Origin: Tumebacillus flagellatus
GTDB lineage: Bacteria > Bacillota > Bacilli > Tumebacillales > Tumebacillaceae
DNA length: 64,000 bases
Direction: 5' to 3'
Assembly: GCF_000714935.1 (NCBI RefSeq)
Contig: NZ_JMIR01000024.1
Coordinates: forward strand, 1-64,000
How positions within the stretch are numbered: position 1 is the stretch's first letter; each line of letters starts with the position of its first letter. Below, piece after piece: positions 41,538-50,964 of this stretch. The notes below the pieces were generated by a model. That model was not told the DNA's origin and did not search any database. It was given only the letters and a program-made list of their open reading frames with translations. The position numbers and the translations under genes are program-made.

Positions 41538-42617
41538 TTGAGGTTTCTGAAAGCACTTCTCATCTGTCTGTCCATCTTCGCCGGGATCTTTCTTGTCGCC
41601 AACGTGGACAAAGGCATTCAACGCGAGGCGCTCGACCAAGTCCAAGTGGAGCTCTCGCACCAAGCCGCGCTCGACGGCTTGAAGCTGGATGCCGTGTTGC
41701 AGTCGGTGCCGGGCACCTCGACGGCCGGGCCGAATCTCGTCAACGTCCCGTTTGGGCGCGTGCAAGACTTCATCACGTTGCTGAAAGCCAATCCCTACAT
41801 CGTGCAAGCACGACCCGTACTAGTTTCGCCGCCGAAGTTTACGTTCCGGGCGTACGTCTACGGGCTGAACCAACAAGTGTCGCAATACCTTGGCGGCGAT
41901 CTCGGGACGCTGACGTACAAATCCACCCCCACCCGCGCGTATCCGATTTCCGAACTGTTGCCCGACATGATCTCCCGCTCGCTGTCATACTTGATTCCGG
42001 GGTTTCTGCTCTCTGTCGTGCTCGGGTACGGACTGGCGGTTCTCTCCGCGTGGAAGCCTCGGTTCGGACTCGTGATGGACCGGGGGCATGCCCTGCTGTT
42101 GGCGCTCCCCGACTTTCTCGTCGTCGTGCTGTTTCAATTCGGAGCAATTCTGCTGGCCAAACTCGCGGGGCATAACGTCGTGCTCATCATGCAGTTTGCC
42201 GGCAAAACGCCGCTGTTGATTCCGCTGCTCACCGTCTCGATCATGCCGGCACTCTTGCTCTACGGGACGCTGCGCATCGCCGTCGATCGCGAGTGGCAAG
42301 CGGCGTACATCAAAACCGCGTACTCCAAAGGGCTGACGTCGACAGCGACGCTTTTGCGCCACATCTTGCGCAACACGACCGCCGATGTGCTCGCCGTGTT
42401 GCCTCGCGCAGTAACCGTCTGCATCACGGCGCTCGTCATGTCGGAAGTCATGTGCGGCATTTTCGGGCTCGGCGGCTATGCGCTGACTCCCAAGATGCTG
42501 TTGGTCACGTCGCTTCCGACGACCTGCGGAATCCTCGCCGCGTTCGCTCTGCTCGCCCACGGGATTCTCCACCTCCTGCAACGGATGCTGATCGTTTCGA
42601 CCAAGGAGGGCGCGTAA
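41538..42617 (+). CDS. ABC transporter permease, DppB-like
   Basis: A 359-residue permease of the peptide/nickel (DppB/OppB) class: one N-terminal helix, a roughly 110-residue external region, then the transmembrane core with a degenerate EAA loop (IKTAYSKGLTSTATLLRHILRNTTADVLAVLP). Start TTG 41538 with GGGGG 7 bases upstream. The next gene follows with no gap. It lacks an adjacent ATPase or binding protein, so partners must be encoded elsewhere. Confidence 0.9.
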   Translation: MRFLKALLICLSIFAGIFLVANVDKGIQREALDQVQVELSHQAALDGLKLDAVLQSVPGTSTAGPNLVNVPFGRVQDFITLLKANPYIVQARPVLVSPPKFTFRAYVYGLNQQVSQYLGGDLGTLTYKSTPTRAYPISELLPDMISRSLSYLIPGFLLSVVLGYGLAVLSAWKPRFGLVMDRGHALLLALPDFLVVVLFQFGAILLAKLAGHNVVLIMQFAGKTPLLIPLLTVSIMPALLLYGTLRIAVDREWQAAYIKTAYSKGLTSTATLLRHILRNTTADVLAVLPRAVTVCITALVMSEVMCGIFGLGGYALTPKMLLVTSLPTTCGILAAFALLAHGILHLLQRMLIVSTKEGA

Positions 42618-44144
42618 ATGAAACCGACACCCGATACGTACTCCCCGTGGCGATACCGCCTCGCGTGGGGACTCCTGCTGTTACTGGTCTTCCTCGTTTT
42701 CTTCGGCCATCATCTCATGCCCTACGGCATCGACCCGGCCGACCGGGTGAACCTCATGAAAGGCATCGACCCCGCGACAGGCAAAGTCAAAATGCTCGCC
42801 CCGCCGTTCGGCCCCTCTTGGCAGCATTGGCTTGGCACCGATCACCGCGGATACGATCTTCTGTCTCTGTTGCTCAACGGCGCGAAATACACGCTGGGCT
42901 TTGCGTTTTTCGCCACGGCGGTGCGGTTTTTGCTGGCGCTGCCCGGCGGGCTGTTCTCCGGCGCGACCGGGCGCGGGCGCGGCGTGATTTCGTTTTTGAA
43001 TGTGGTGTTGTCCGCGGTGCCGCCGCTGGTGTTTATCTTCCCGACGCTGTTTGGTTCGGCGGCGTTTCTCTCGCCGGATCAGACGGTGGTGCTGTTGTTT
43101 GCGATGATCGTCTGCATCGGCGTGCCGCAAATCGCCAACCAGTTTGCCAATCGCTCGCAGTTTTACGCGGAACGGCTGTACATCGACGCCGCCCGCACGA
43201 TGGGCGCTTCCACGAGGGGCATCGTGTGGCGGCACATCTTGCCGCACATGCGGCCGGAGTTGTTGTTTGCGTTTCTGTCCGACTTTATCGGCGTGCTGTT
43301 CTTGATCGGGCAGCTCTCGATTCTGTCGGTGTTTCTCGGCGGAGGCGAGACGTTTATGGTCGACGACGGGCCGCCGCCGGTGATCCTCTACTTGACGAAA
43401 AACGGCGAGTGGGGCAGTTTGGTCGCGTACGGGGCGAAGTACATTCGCAGCTATTGGTGGCTCGTCGCGGGTGCCGGGGTGTTTTTTGCCGGGGCGGTGT
43501 TGATCTTGCAATTTTTCTCGAAGGAATTGCAGAGGTACTTGTCTTCGCCCGCGGCCCGTCACCAAGCCAAACCGATTCTGCAAAACCGACCCTTGCAAGC
43601 GGCGGTCGGCGGGTTTTCCGCGCTGTGTCTCGCCGCTGTGCTCCTGCTCCCCGACCACGCGCCGCAGCAAAAAAATAAAGATTCCGCAGAAGCTGCCGGC
43701 AGCCCGCCTCCGCGCACGGCGGCGATGCCCGCGTTCTCCAGCAGCGCGGCCGCGTTGCCGTCTGAAGACGAGATCATGCGGAGCGAGTTTCAAGCGGATG
43801 CCACAAACTTTTTCCAAGGGCTGAAAACGGACTGGACGCTAGCGGCGATGGAGTTGACGTCCCCGCCGTACAACCCGTCCCGCAAGTACGAAACTCCCAA
43901 ACAGCCGATCCCGCCGTTTGATCAGTGGATCGCGGCGATGAAAGAGCGCAACTTGAGCTACAGCAACATCGGCAAGATCTCCGACGGCCCCGTGATCAAA
44001 ACCGACTGGGGCGCGCCGATCGAGACGAAGCAGGTGGAAGTGTACATGCACGGCCCGGACAACCGCGAGGAAATCTGGACGCTGTACATGAACGGCAAGC
44101 CCCGCGAGCCCAACAAGATCGTCTCGGGAAAGCCGCTTCCTTGA
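42618..44144 (+). CDS. ABC transporter permease, DppC-like, with extra C-terminal domain
   Basis: A 508-residue protein. Residues 1-310 are a DppC/OppC-type permease (WLGTDHRGYDLLSLLLNGAKY, and the EAA loop YIDAARTMGASTRGIVWRHILPHM). A further helix (about 330-347) is followed by about 155 residues that face outside if the topology is right: an Ala/Pro/Ser linker, then a compact region FFQGLKTDWTLAAMELTSPPYNPSR..WTLYMNGKPREPNK. Standard DppC ends near 300 residues. The extension may replace part of a binding protein, which is inference. Confidence 0.88.
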   Translation: MKPTPDTYSPWRYRLAWGLLLLLVFLVFFGHHLMPYGIDPADRVNLMKGIDPATGKVKMLAPPFGPSWQHWLGTDHRGYDLLSLLLNGAKYTLGFAFFATAVRFLLALPGGLFSGATGRGRGVISFLNVVLSAVPPLVFIFPTLFGSAAFLSPDQTVVLLFAMIVCIGVPQIANQFANRSQFYAERLYIDAARTMGASTRGIVWRHILPHMRPELLFAFLSDFIGVLFLIGQLSILSVFLGGGETFMVDDGPPPVILYLTKNGEWGSLVAYGAKYIRSYWWLVAGAGVFFAGAVLILQFFSKELQRYLSSPAARHQAKPILQNRPLQAAVGGFSALCLAAVLLLPDHAPQQKNKDSAEAAGSPPPRTAAMPAFSSSAAALPSEDEIMRSEFQADATNFFQGLKTDWTLAAMELTSPPYNPSRKYETPKQPIPPFDQWIAAMKERNLSYSNIGKISDGPVIKTDWGAPIETKQVEVYMHGPDNREEIWTLYMNGKPREPNKIVSGKPLP

Positions 44145-44162
44145 TGAAATGGACGAGACGTC

Positions 44163-44195
44163 AAACAGCCCAACCTGTCGGTTGGGCTGTTTTCT
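44163..44195 (+). terminator. Terminator of the permease pair
   Basis: Stem ACAGCCCAAC / GTTGGGCTGT with loop CTGTCG, followed by TTTCTC. Confidence 0.85.
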
Positions 44196-44211
44196 CGTTT
44201 CTGCAAGGGAA

Positions 44212-44532
44212 TTACTCTTGCCCCGCGCCGACCGGTTCGTTGTTCTCGGCGAGTTGCGCTTGGAGTTCGCTGTACACTTCGTCTTTGCGCTTGGTCAAAG
44301 ACGGGCAGGAGTAGCCGCCCGCGCACATGAAGCACGGTTGGGAGCTGCCGTGCAGAACTTTCAGCGGTTGGTTGACGCCGCCAACGCGTGTCAAGAGCAG
44401 GCGGTAACGGCGATTGAAGCCTTCAAACCCCGAAGAGCCGCCGATCAAGAAGTCGATGAACGACTCCTCTTGATTGTCGTTCAGGTTATGTTTCTGGATC
44501 TCCAGGTCGAAAATCCGATGGTTGATTTGCAT
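44212..44532 (-). CDS. Hypothetical protein with CxxC and distant Cys
   Basis: A 106-residue soluble protein. The centre reads HGSSQPCFMCAGGYSC, with a CxxC and a third Cys five residues on, followed by a charged helix SLTKRKDEVYSELQAQLAE. ATG start with GGAGGAGG 10 bases upstream. No family recognised; a metal or redox site is possible. Confidence 0.72.
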   Translation of the reverse strand: MQINHRIFDLEIQKHNLNDNQEESFIDFLIGGSSGFEGFNRRYRLLLTRVGGVNQPLKVLHGSSQPCFMCAGGYSCPSLTKRKDEVYSELQAQLAENNEPVGAGQE

Positions 44533-44743
44533 GTGACAATTTCCTCCTCCAATATGTGGTCCCTGTTTCTACTCTTCCCCAACAGTTTGTCCCAACTCCT
44601 GCGAAAGCACGCACCGGGAGCGGGGACTCTGATATGTACTCTCGTCATCATACCTCGAAATTGTGAATTCGTCATGTTCATCTCCAGTTGATCTTCGCCT
44701 ATTACGGTGAAGAAAGCGCAGTTTCAGGGAGAGTAGGTGCATT

Positions 44744-44839
44744 ATGCAACAAAAGCAAGGCCGTTTGATCAAAATTGGCTTGATTCTGGTGAAAAGCGCC
44801 TCGCCCCCGCGGGCGGACACCCATTTCACGGACAACTAG
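44744..44839 (+). CDS. Possible 31-codon micro-gene
   Basis: ATG 44744 is preceded by GGGAGAGTAGG and opens a short frame ending TAG at 44837. The product starts MQQKQGRLIKIGLILVKSAS. It sits just upstream of the two YjcZ-like micro-genes. Length and weak ribosome site make this uncertain. The rest of 44533-44910 shows no other gene. Confidence 0.3.
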   Translation: MQQKQGRLIKIGLILVKSASPPRADTHFTDN

Positions 44840-44910
44840 GCACTCGCCGTTGCTGGAACGGGGGGACTGCCATAGGATGTGGTGTAAGTTGAGTGAGGGG
44901 AGGTTGCAAA

Positions 44911-45039
44911 ATGGACGGTTACGGCGTATTTGGCGGTTACACCCGCTGGGCGGTTGTATTCCTGATCATCTTCGTGCTGTTTATCCTTCTCGTTCCGTAC
45001 TGCTACCCGGTACAAACGACGACCATGCATTGCAACTAA
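44911..45039 (+). CDS. YjcZ-like tiny membrane protein, copy 2
   Basis: A 42-residue protein starting ATG 44911 with GGGGAGG 7 bases upstream. MDGYGVFGGYTRWAVVF leads into a hydrophobic helix and VPYC; unlike its relatives it has a longer tail, YPVQTTTMHCN. Thirty-four bases separate it from copy 3, with which it is presumably co-transcribed. Confidence 0.75.
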   Translation: MDGYGVFGGYTRWAVVFLIIFVLFILLVPYCYPVQTTTMHCN

Positions 45040-45073
45040 TCTTGTCGGGAACTTCCGAGGGAGGTGATTCCTG

Positions 45074-45181
45074 ATGTACGGTGCTTTCGGTGCTTACACC
45101 CGTTGGGCGGTTGTGTTTCTGATCATCTTCGTTCTGTTCTTCCTGTTGGTTCCGGGATACGGTGCTGGTTACGGTTACTAA
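45074..45181 (+). CDS. YjcZ-like tiny membrane protein, copy 3
   Basis: A 35-residue protein starting ATG 45074 with GGGAGGTGA upstream. MYGAFGAYTRWAVVF, then a hydrophobic helix and the tail VPGYGAGYGY. The Gly/Tyr-rich tail and single helix are typical of tiny sporulation membrane proteins. A terminator follows. Confidence 0.75.
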   Translation: MYGAFGAYTRWAVVFLIIFVLFFLLVPGYGAGYGY

Positions 45182-45210
45182 TCCCACGTCGTGCTGAAAA
45201 CGCACAGACC

Positions 45211-45249
45211 CCAAAAACACCCGTCGCCTCAGCGCGCGGGTGTTTTTTG
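45211..45249. terminator. Bidirectional terminator
   Basis: Stem AAAACACCCG / CGGGTGTTTT with 13-base loop, between the YjcZ-like pair and aspD. Confidence 0.88.
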
Positions 45250-46869
45250 TGATGCTTTCCATTCGGCTGCATATTGATCCAACGCTTTGTGCAGCTCTTC
45301 TCCGATCTGCCTGTACTGCTCGTCGTTCAGGTTCGCCAGCGACACGCGAATCGACCACGTCGGTCCGTGGAAGCCGCCCCCGTTCAGCAACACGATCGAA
45401 GAGTTCTCCGCGAGGCGGAACAGGATGTCGACGGGCTCGTACTTTTTTTGCAGAAAATCGGTGAAATCCTTGCCGTAGTGGTGGTTCGACCAGACTTCCA
45501 AGTCAAATTCCGTGTAGTAATCGGCGTGATACTTCAATTGCGGCTGCGGGAGACCCAAGCCTTCGTAGAGCAATCTCATGCGGCGGCGGCAGATGTCCTT
45601 GGTCAAGTTCTTGTACGCGTTCTCCCTGTCGAGCAGCGCAAACGCGCAGAAGATCGCCATCTGCACCTGTTGCGGCGTGGAAAGACCCGCCGTGTGGTTG
45701 AGCGCCACAGAACGGCTGTCCGCGACGATCCGATCGAGAAACGGAACTTCGTCGGGGTGTTGGGTCATGGACGAATAGCGTTTGTGCAGGCTCTGCTTCT
45801 GCTCGTCGGGAAGCTGTTGGATCAGGCGGTCGAACACGTTGTGCTCATGCACGGCGATCAAACCCAAGCGCCAGCCGGTCACGCCGAAGTATTTCGAGAA
45901 CGAGTAGACGCCGACCGTGTTGTACGGCAAGTCCACCATCAGCGAGCGGAAGTTGTCCACGAACGTGCTGTACACGTCGTCGGTGATGATCATCAAGTTC
46001 GGGTTGCGCGTTTTGACGATCTCGACGATCTGTTGGACGGTCTCCGGCTGGACGGCGACCGACGGCGGGTTGCTCGGGTTGACGAGGAAAAACGCTTTGA
46101 TCGACGGGTCGGCGAGCTTCTCCATCTCTTCGCGGGGAAATTGCCACGTGTGATTCCCCTGCTCGTCCACCCCGCTTGCGTGAATTTCCACCACGTCGAA
46201 CCGGTAGCGCTCCAGCTCGGGAATTTCCACATACGGCGGGAAGATCGGGACGGTGATCGCGATCTTATCTCCGCGCGTGAGCAGGAAGTTCGACGCCAAT
46301 GTTTCGAACAGATAACACATCGCGGCGGTCGCTCCTTCGACGGCAAACAAGTTGAACGCGCCGCTCGTCGTGTCGTTGCCGCAAAGCTCCTGCACGACGA
46401 AATCGCGGACGACTTGCTCCGCGTGGATCAGCATGCGGTCCGGGACCGGGTAGTTGTCGCCGATGATCCCGTCGACCAATTCATAGACCCAGAGGTCCGG
46501 GTCGAAGTTCTTGGTCTCGATGCCGTAGTTGACGATGTTTTGGAGCAACGCCATCCCAGGCGCGTCGGACTGCTGCTTCGCGTACTGCGCAAAGCGCTCG
46601 GCGATGCCTTCGCGCTGCGCCATGCCTGCGAGGTCTTGTTCCGTCCACACGCGGCGGCACTCCTGCACCGCAAATTGCCCAAGGGTGAAAAAAGCTTCGC
46701 GCGGCGTGGACGCAATCCAGTTTGGATTCCCGCGACCGGCATCGAGCAGAGCCCGCGCGCATTTTTTGCGGCCCTCTGCCAGTTCGATCAGCTTGTTTTT
46801 GAATTCAAACGGAGAGATCGCCGAGAAGGAGCGCTCCATTTCACGTCGTTGTTCAGGGGTGTAGTCCAT
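45229..46869 (-). CDS. aspD: Aspartate 4-decarboxylase / aspartate transaminase (PLP)
   Basis: A 546-residue type I PLP enzyme. The Schiff-base lysine lies in SFSKYFGVTGWRLG, the pyridine-binding Asp and Tyr in DDVYSTF, and the Arg near the C-terminus in SIRVSLANL. Length, about 150 residues above usual aspartate aminotransferases, and NPNWIASTPREAFF match bifunctional aspartate 4-decarboxylases, which make alanine plus CO2. Start ATG 46869 with GGAGGTGA upstream; TTG 46887 would overlap that site. It lies 79 bases after an asparagine-synthetase-like gene, and its ribosome site can pair with an upstream arm. Confidence 0.92.
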   Translation of the reverse strand: MDYTPEQRREMERSFSAISPFEFKNKLIELAEGRKKCARALLDAGRGNPNWIASTPREAFFTLGQFAVQECRRVWTEQDLAGMAQREGIAERFAQYAKQQSDAPGMALLQNIVNYGIETKNFDPDLWVYELVDGIIGDNYPVPDRMLIHAEQVVRDFVVQELCGNDTTSGAFNLFAVEGATAAMCYLFETLASNFLLTRGDKIAITVPIFPPYVEIPELERYRFDVVEIHASGVDEQGNHTWQFPREEMEKLADPSIKAFFLVNPSNPPSVAVQPETVQQIVEIVKTRNPNLMIITDDVYSTFVDNFRSLMVDLPYNTVGVYSFSKYFGVTGWRLGLIAVHEHNVFDRLIQQLPDEQKQSLHKRYSSMTQHPDEVPFLDRIVADSRSVALNHTAGLSTPQQVQMAIFCAFALLDRENAYKNLTKDICRRRMRLLYEGLGLPQPQLKYHADYYTEFDLEVWSNHHYGKDFTDFLQKKYEPVDILFRLAENSSIVLLNGGGFHGPTWSIRVSLANLNDEQYRQIGEELHKALDQYAAEWKASQKTPAR

Positions 46870-46878
46870 CGAGTGCGT

Positions 46879-46934
46879 CACCTCCAAGAGAGGAGTTTAT
46901 TGGGAGTCCTCGTGTATTGTGTGCCTTGGAGGTG
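46879..46934 (-). promoter_or_regulatory. Inverted repeat masking the aspD ribosome-binding site
   Basis: On the aspD mRNA, CACCTCCAAG (from 46934-46925) is perfectly complementary to CTTGGAGGTG (46888-46879), which contains the aspD Shine-Dalgarno. Loop 36 bases. The first arm begins 14 bases past the stop codon of the upstream gene, so translation of that gene could keep it open. Confidence 0.65.
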
Positions 46935-46948
46935 GATGTTATGTGCCG

Positions 46949-48694
46949 TCAGACGCGCAACTGCACGCGGTACTCGCGCATCCAGCTGTCGATTTGCAAG
47001 TAGTAATCCAAGCGCCATCTCATGTACATGTCGCGCTCGATCGTTTTTTCGTCGAGGATTTTGCGGAGGTGTTCGCGGTCGATCAAGTCGTAGAGCGGCG
47101 CTTGCGGGTCGCGGAGAATCGCTTCGGCCGCTTCGTGCAGGCGCTTGGGGTAGGAGCTTTGGAAGACCATCGGGACGTTGCTTTTTTTCCGATCCACGAT
47201 GAAGTCGGGCAGGTAGTTGCGGAAGGTGCGGCGCAGGATTCCTTTGGGTTGGTCGTTGTGGTTTTTCATCTCCCACGGGATGTTCCACGCGTATTGCGCG
47301 AGGCGCGGGTCGACAAACGGCATCCGCAGTTGCACGCCGGCGGCGGCCGCCATCCGTTCGTTGTGGCGCATGTTGTAAGGAAGGTACTCTTTGAGTGTGA
47401 AATAGGCGAGTTCCCGCATGCGGCGGTTCGGCTCGTCCTCTCCGGGGAGCGTCGGAACTTCGCGCAGGTGACGCAGGCCGCATTCGTGGAGGTAGTCGGA
47501 AGCTTGAAGGGTTTCTAGGAGAGCGGGTGATGCCAAGATCGAGGTTTGCGGTGCCAGCCACGGGAATTTGGGGTCTCCCGCTTGGCGGTCGCGGTAAAAC
47601 CAGTACATCGAAGCGAACATCTCGTCCGATCCTTCGCCGCTGACGATGACGGAGTATTGCTCGCCGATTTTGCGGTAGATTTGATAGGTGGAAGCTTCGT
47701 ACTTCGCTTCTGTGGGGAGGTCGTGCGCGCGGCGCGGGATGTGGTTGATCTCCCAGAGCGCGTCGAGGTCGAACAGAAATTCCTCATCCTGCATGCCCAA
47801 GTGTTCGGCGACCCGCTTCACCCATGTGAAATCCATGTCTTCCGCATTCTCCACGTTGTACGTTTCCTTGGTATTGCCGGAGAACGACTTCCAATCCGGG
47901 TGCTTGTGTCCGAAGAAGCGGTGCATCATGGCGGTCAATCCGCTGGAATCGAGTCCGCCGGAGAGGATGACCGTCGGCGGGGTCGGCAGATTTCCCCACT
48001 GGATCACGTGCGATTGCAGCAGCGAGTCGATGTTGTGCACAGTCTCTTCAATAGAATGTTCATGCGGGCGGGATTGCACGTTCCAATATGGGTGCGTTCG
48101 GGTTCCATGCGGGGTGCAGATCAAGAGATGGCCCGGCAGGAGTTCCCGAACGTCGGCGAAGACAGCCTGTCCGGGTGAGAAGTACGGCCCCTTGGCGAGC
48201 AGTTCGATCAACCCGTCTGCCGCGACGTTGCGCGTGACGTCCGGGTGCTCCAAGACCATTTTGATTTCGGTGCCGAACGCCAAGGAGTCGCCTCGGTCCG
48301 AAACGTATAGATTCTTCATGCCGATGTGATCGCGTCCGAGGAGCAACCGTTGTTCACGGGCATCCCAGATCGCAAAAGCAAACGCCCCGGCGAGCCGCTC
48401 GACGAACGAGTCCCCCCAGTGGAGAAACGCCGTATGGAACAGTTCCGGGAGCTCTCGGCCTTGGAAGCGGTGACCTGCGCTTTGCAGATCGCGCGTAAGT
48501 TCCTCTTGGTTGTAGAGATAGCCCCAAACGGCAACGGTGACGCCGTCTGAGCCGGCAAGCGACGAGGACGCCATCGCGGCGTGAGCGTCATAGTGCGTGT
48601 GGACAACGTCGAGAGGTTGCGACATGCTGCGGAGGAGTTCTCTCGGTTGTGCGATGCGTTGCTTCCAATCAAGAAAGCCGGTGAGCCCTGTCAT
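46949..48694 (-). CDS. Asparagine-synthetase-like protein without glutaminase Cys, copy 1
   Basis: A 581-residue AsnB/AsnO-like protein. The synthetase half is intact in its main features: pyrophosphate loop SGGLDSS at 245-251, then SGEGSDEMFASMYWFY and RMPFVDPRLAQYAW. In the N-terminal amidotransferase half the nucleophile Cys2 (MCG in the family) is replaced by Thr (MTGLTGFLDW). The family's RRLAVID, NGEIYN and SDTE segments are missing or changed to WGYLYN and GRELPELF. It should not hydrolyse glutamine. Start ATG 48694 with AGGAGG upstream. Either free ammonia is used, or another amide or adenylation reaction is done, as in beta-lactam synthetase or lasso cyclases. Confidence 0.9.
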   Translation of the reverse strand: MTGLTGFLDWKQRIAQPRELLRSMSQPLDVVHTHYDAHAAMASSSLAGSDGVTVAVWGYLYNQEELTRDLQSAGHRFQGRELPELFHTAFLHWGDSFVERLAGAFAFAIWDAREQRLLLGRDHIGMKNLYVSDRGDSLAFGTEIKMVLEHPDVTRNVAADGLIELLAKGPYFSPGQAVFADVRELLPGHLLICTPHGTRTHPYWNVQSRPHEHSIEETVHNIDSLLQSHVIQWGNLPTPPTVILSGGLDSSGLTAMMHRFFGHKHPDWKSFSGNTKETYNVENAEDMDFTWVKRVAEHLGMQDEEFLFDLDALWEINHIPRRAHDLPTEAKYEASTYQIYRKIGEQYSVIVSGEGSDEMFASMYWFYRDRQAGDPKFPWLAPQTSILASPALLETLQASDYLHECGLRHLREVPTLPGEDEPNRRMRELAYFTLKEYLPYNMRHNERMAAAAGVQLRMPFVDPRLAQYAWNIPWEMKNHNDQPKGILRRTFRNYLPDFIVDRKKSNVPMVFQSSYPKRLHEAAEAILRDPQAPLYDLIDREHLRKILDEKTIERDMYMRWRLDYYLQIDSWMREYRVQLRV

Positions 48695-48937
48695 GGTTAT
48701 TGCCTCCTGTGGAATTGCGTTTTTCAAGGAAATATTACATTTACTTATACGTTACATTTCTATGGTATCACAAAATATTTTATACATAAATACAAAATGC
48801 ACCTCTGGCCGGTTGGAAGTTTTTACATGGTTCTATCATAATTAAGAGGTGAAGGGAAATCTGGCGAAATTGTCGAATCTTTTTCTCAATCATCTTGTCA
48901 GCATCTAGAACGAGACAACAAAGGGGATCGGCAACAG

Positions 48938-50896
48938 ATGAAAAACAGGTTTCGCATGACCCTGCGCAAGAAATTGATTTTGTCGTTTGCACTTATCCTC
49001 TTCGCTCCGAGTTTGGCGATTGCGTACGGTTCGTACAGCACCGCCAAAGCGGACATCCGGCAGCAATTGGTGGAACAAGCGCGAGACAACGTGCAGTTGC
49101 TCAACCAATTGATCGACCGCAACGTGCAGCCCACGGTGACGGATGTGGAATTTTTGGCACAGCGCCTGAAAGCGGGCGATGAGGCGGCGAACCTGTTGGA
49201 GCCGCTGAACCAGTATGAAAACCTGCACAAAGAGCTGATGCACACGTACATCGGGACTGCGTCCGGGAAGATGTTGATCGCGCCGCAGGTCGAGTTGCCG
49301 AAAGACTTCGACCCCCGCCAACGCCCGTGGTACCGGCAAGCGATGGCGGACACCGGCAAAACGGTGATCACCGAGCCCTACGTGGACACCGACACGAAGC
49401 AAATCACCGTCACGATCGCGCGCGCGACGGCGGACGGCCAAGGCGTCGTCGCGGCCGACTTGAGCTTGGAAGCGCTGGCGGAAACCGTGCACGGCGTCCA
49501 CATCGGGAAACAGGGCTATGCGGCCATCTTGGATAAAAACCACAAGCTCCTCGTCCACCCCGCCGCTGAAATCGGGTCGGAAGCGAAGGGCGACTTTCTC
49601 GATACGGTCTATCAGGCACCAAGCGGTCAACTCACGACGACGGAGAACGGCAAGTCGGAAGAGTTGTTGTTCAGCACGAACACCCTGACCGGATGGAAGT
49701 TGATCGGCACGCTGTATTTGTCGGAAGCGACAGACGCGGCACAGCCGATTTTCATGCGGACGCTCGCGACGTTGCTGGTGGCGTTTGTGATCGGCGCCGG
49801 GCTGGTCTACGCCGTGATCCGCTCGATCATGCGCCCGATCCGCACCTTGATCGCCGCGACGAAGGCGCTCAGCGAGGGCGATCTCACCCAGGAAATTCAC
49901 GTGCACCGGCAGGACGAACTGGGGAGTTTGAGCGTGGCGTTTAACGTCATGCGGGAGTCGCTGCATCGCGTGCTGCTCGACGTGATGGACACGTCGATGC
50001 ATCTGGCGTCGTCGTCGGAACAGCTGTCGGCAAGTTCGCAGCAAACGTCGAAAGCGACGGAGCACATCGCCGAGACGATTGAGCAGTTGGCTGTCGGCAC
50101 CGACGAGCAGACGGTGCGCGTGGAATCCAGCACGCGCGCGGTGGAAGAGATGTCGATCGGCATCCGGCAGATCGCCGGGAACGCGCAGACCGTTTCCCAA
50201 AGCGCTGCGCTGGCGGCGAACCTCGCGCAGAACGGGAGCGCCTCGATGAACACGGCGATCTCGCAGATGCAATCGATTCAGAAAACGGTGCACCAGTTGG
50301 CGGAATCGGTGCGCGATCTCGCGGCGCGTTCGCAGCAGATCGGCGAGATCGTCAACGTGATCACCGGGATCGCGGCGCAGACCAACTTGCTGGCGCTCAA
50401 CGCCGCCATTGAAGCGTCCCGCGCCGGAGAGCATGGACGCGGGTTTGCGGTGGTCGCGGATGAAGTGCGCAAATTGGCGGAGCAGTCGTCCGGTTCGGCG
50501 CGGCAGATCGCGGAGTTGGTCGTCTCGATCCAGAGCGGCACGCACCGCGCGATCACGTCGATGGAGGAAGGGATCGTCGAAGTGGATGCGGGGATCGGCG
50601 TGGTGAACGAAGCGAACGATTCGTTCCAACAGATTCAAGACGCGGTGGAGCATGTCACCACCCAAGTCCAAGAAGTCACCGCCTCCGCGCAGCAGATGAC
50701 GATCGGCGTGGAGCACGTCGTCCTGGCGATCCAAAGCATCGCCGACTTCGCGGAAACGGCAGCCGCCGGTTCGCAAAACGTCTCGGCGGCAACGGAAGAG
50801 CAGTTGGCTTCGATGGAGGAAATCGCCTCCACGTCCGAGGCGCTCTCCAAGATGGCGGACGAGTTGCAAGGGTTGTTGGCGAAGTTTAAGATTTAA
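48938..50896 (+). CDS. Methyl-accepting chemotaxis protein with dCache-type sensor
   Basis: A 652-residue chemoreceptor: TM1 (about residues 13-33), extracellular dCache domain (40-280, with [13 protein letters not shown] and [23 protein letters not shown]), TM2 (about 285-305), HAMP (305-360) and a signalling coiled coil whose hairpin tip is [46 protein letters not shown]. dCache domains of this type often bind amino acids. It lies between the two asparagine-synthetase-like genes, on the opposite strand. Ribosome site AAAGGGG is 11 bases before the ATG. Confidence 0.95.
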   Translation: MKNRFRMTLRKKLILSFALILFAPSLAIAYGSYSTAKADIRQQLVEQARDNVQLLNQLIDRNVQPTVTDVEFLAQRLKAGDEAANLLEPLNQYENLHKELMHTYIGTASGKMLIAPQVELPKDFDPRQRPWYRQAMADTGKTVITEPYVDTDTKQITVTIARATADGQGVVAADLSLEALAETVHGVHIGKQGYAAILDKNHKLLVHPAAEIGSEAKGDFLDTVYQAPSGQLTTTENGKSEELLFSTNTLTGWKLIGTLYLSEATDAAQPIFMRTLATLLVAFVIGAGLVYAVIRSIMRPIRTLIAATKALSEGDLTQEIHVHRQDELGSLSVAFNVMRESLHRVLLDVMDTSMHLASSSEQLSASSQQTSKATEHIAETIEQLAVGTDEQTVRVESSTRAVEEMSIGIRQIAGNAQTVSQSAALAANLAQNGSASMNTAISQMQSIQKTVHQLAESVRDLAARSQQIGEIVNVITGIAAQTNLLALNAAIEASRAGEHGRGFAVVADEVRKLAEQSSGSARQIAELVVSIQSGTHRAITSMEEGIVEVDAGIGVVNEANDSFQQIQDAVEHVTTQVQEVTASAQQMTIGVEHVVLAIQSIADFAETAAAGSQNVSAATEEQLASMEEIASTSEALSKMADELQGLLAKFKI

Positions 50897-50903
50897 GATG
50901 CAG

Positions 50904-50942
50904 GAAAAAACTCCTGATCCCGGGCGGGGTCAGGAGTTTTTC
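50904..50942. terminator. Bidirectional terminator between mcp and copy 2
   Basis: Stem AAACTCCTGA-CCC / GGG-TCAGGAGTTT with T-run and A-run on the two sides. Confidence 0.9.
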
Positions 50943-50964
50943 GTTTCTATACTGTCGGACGGTT

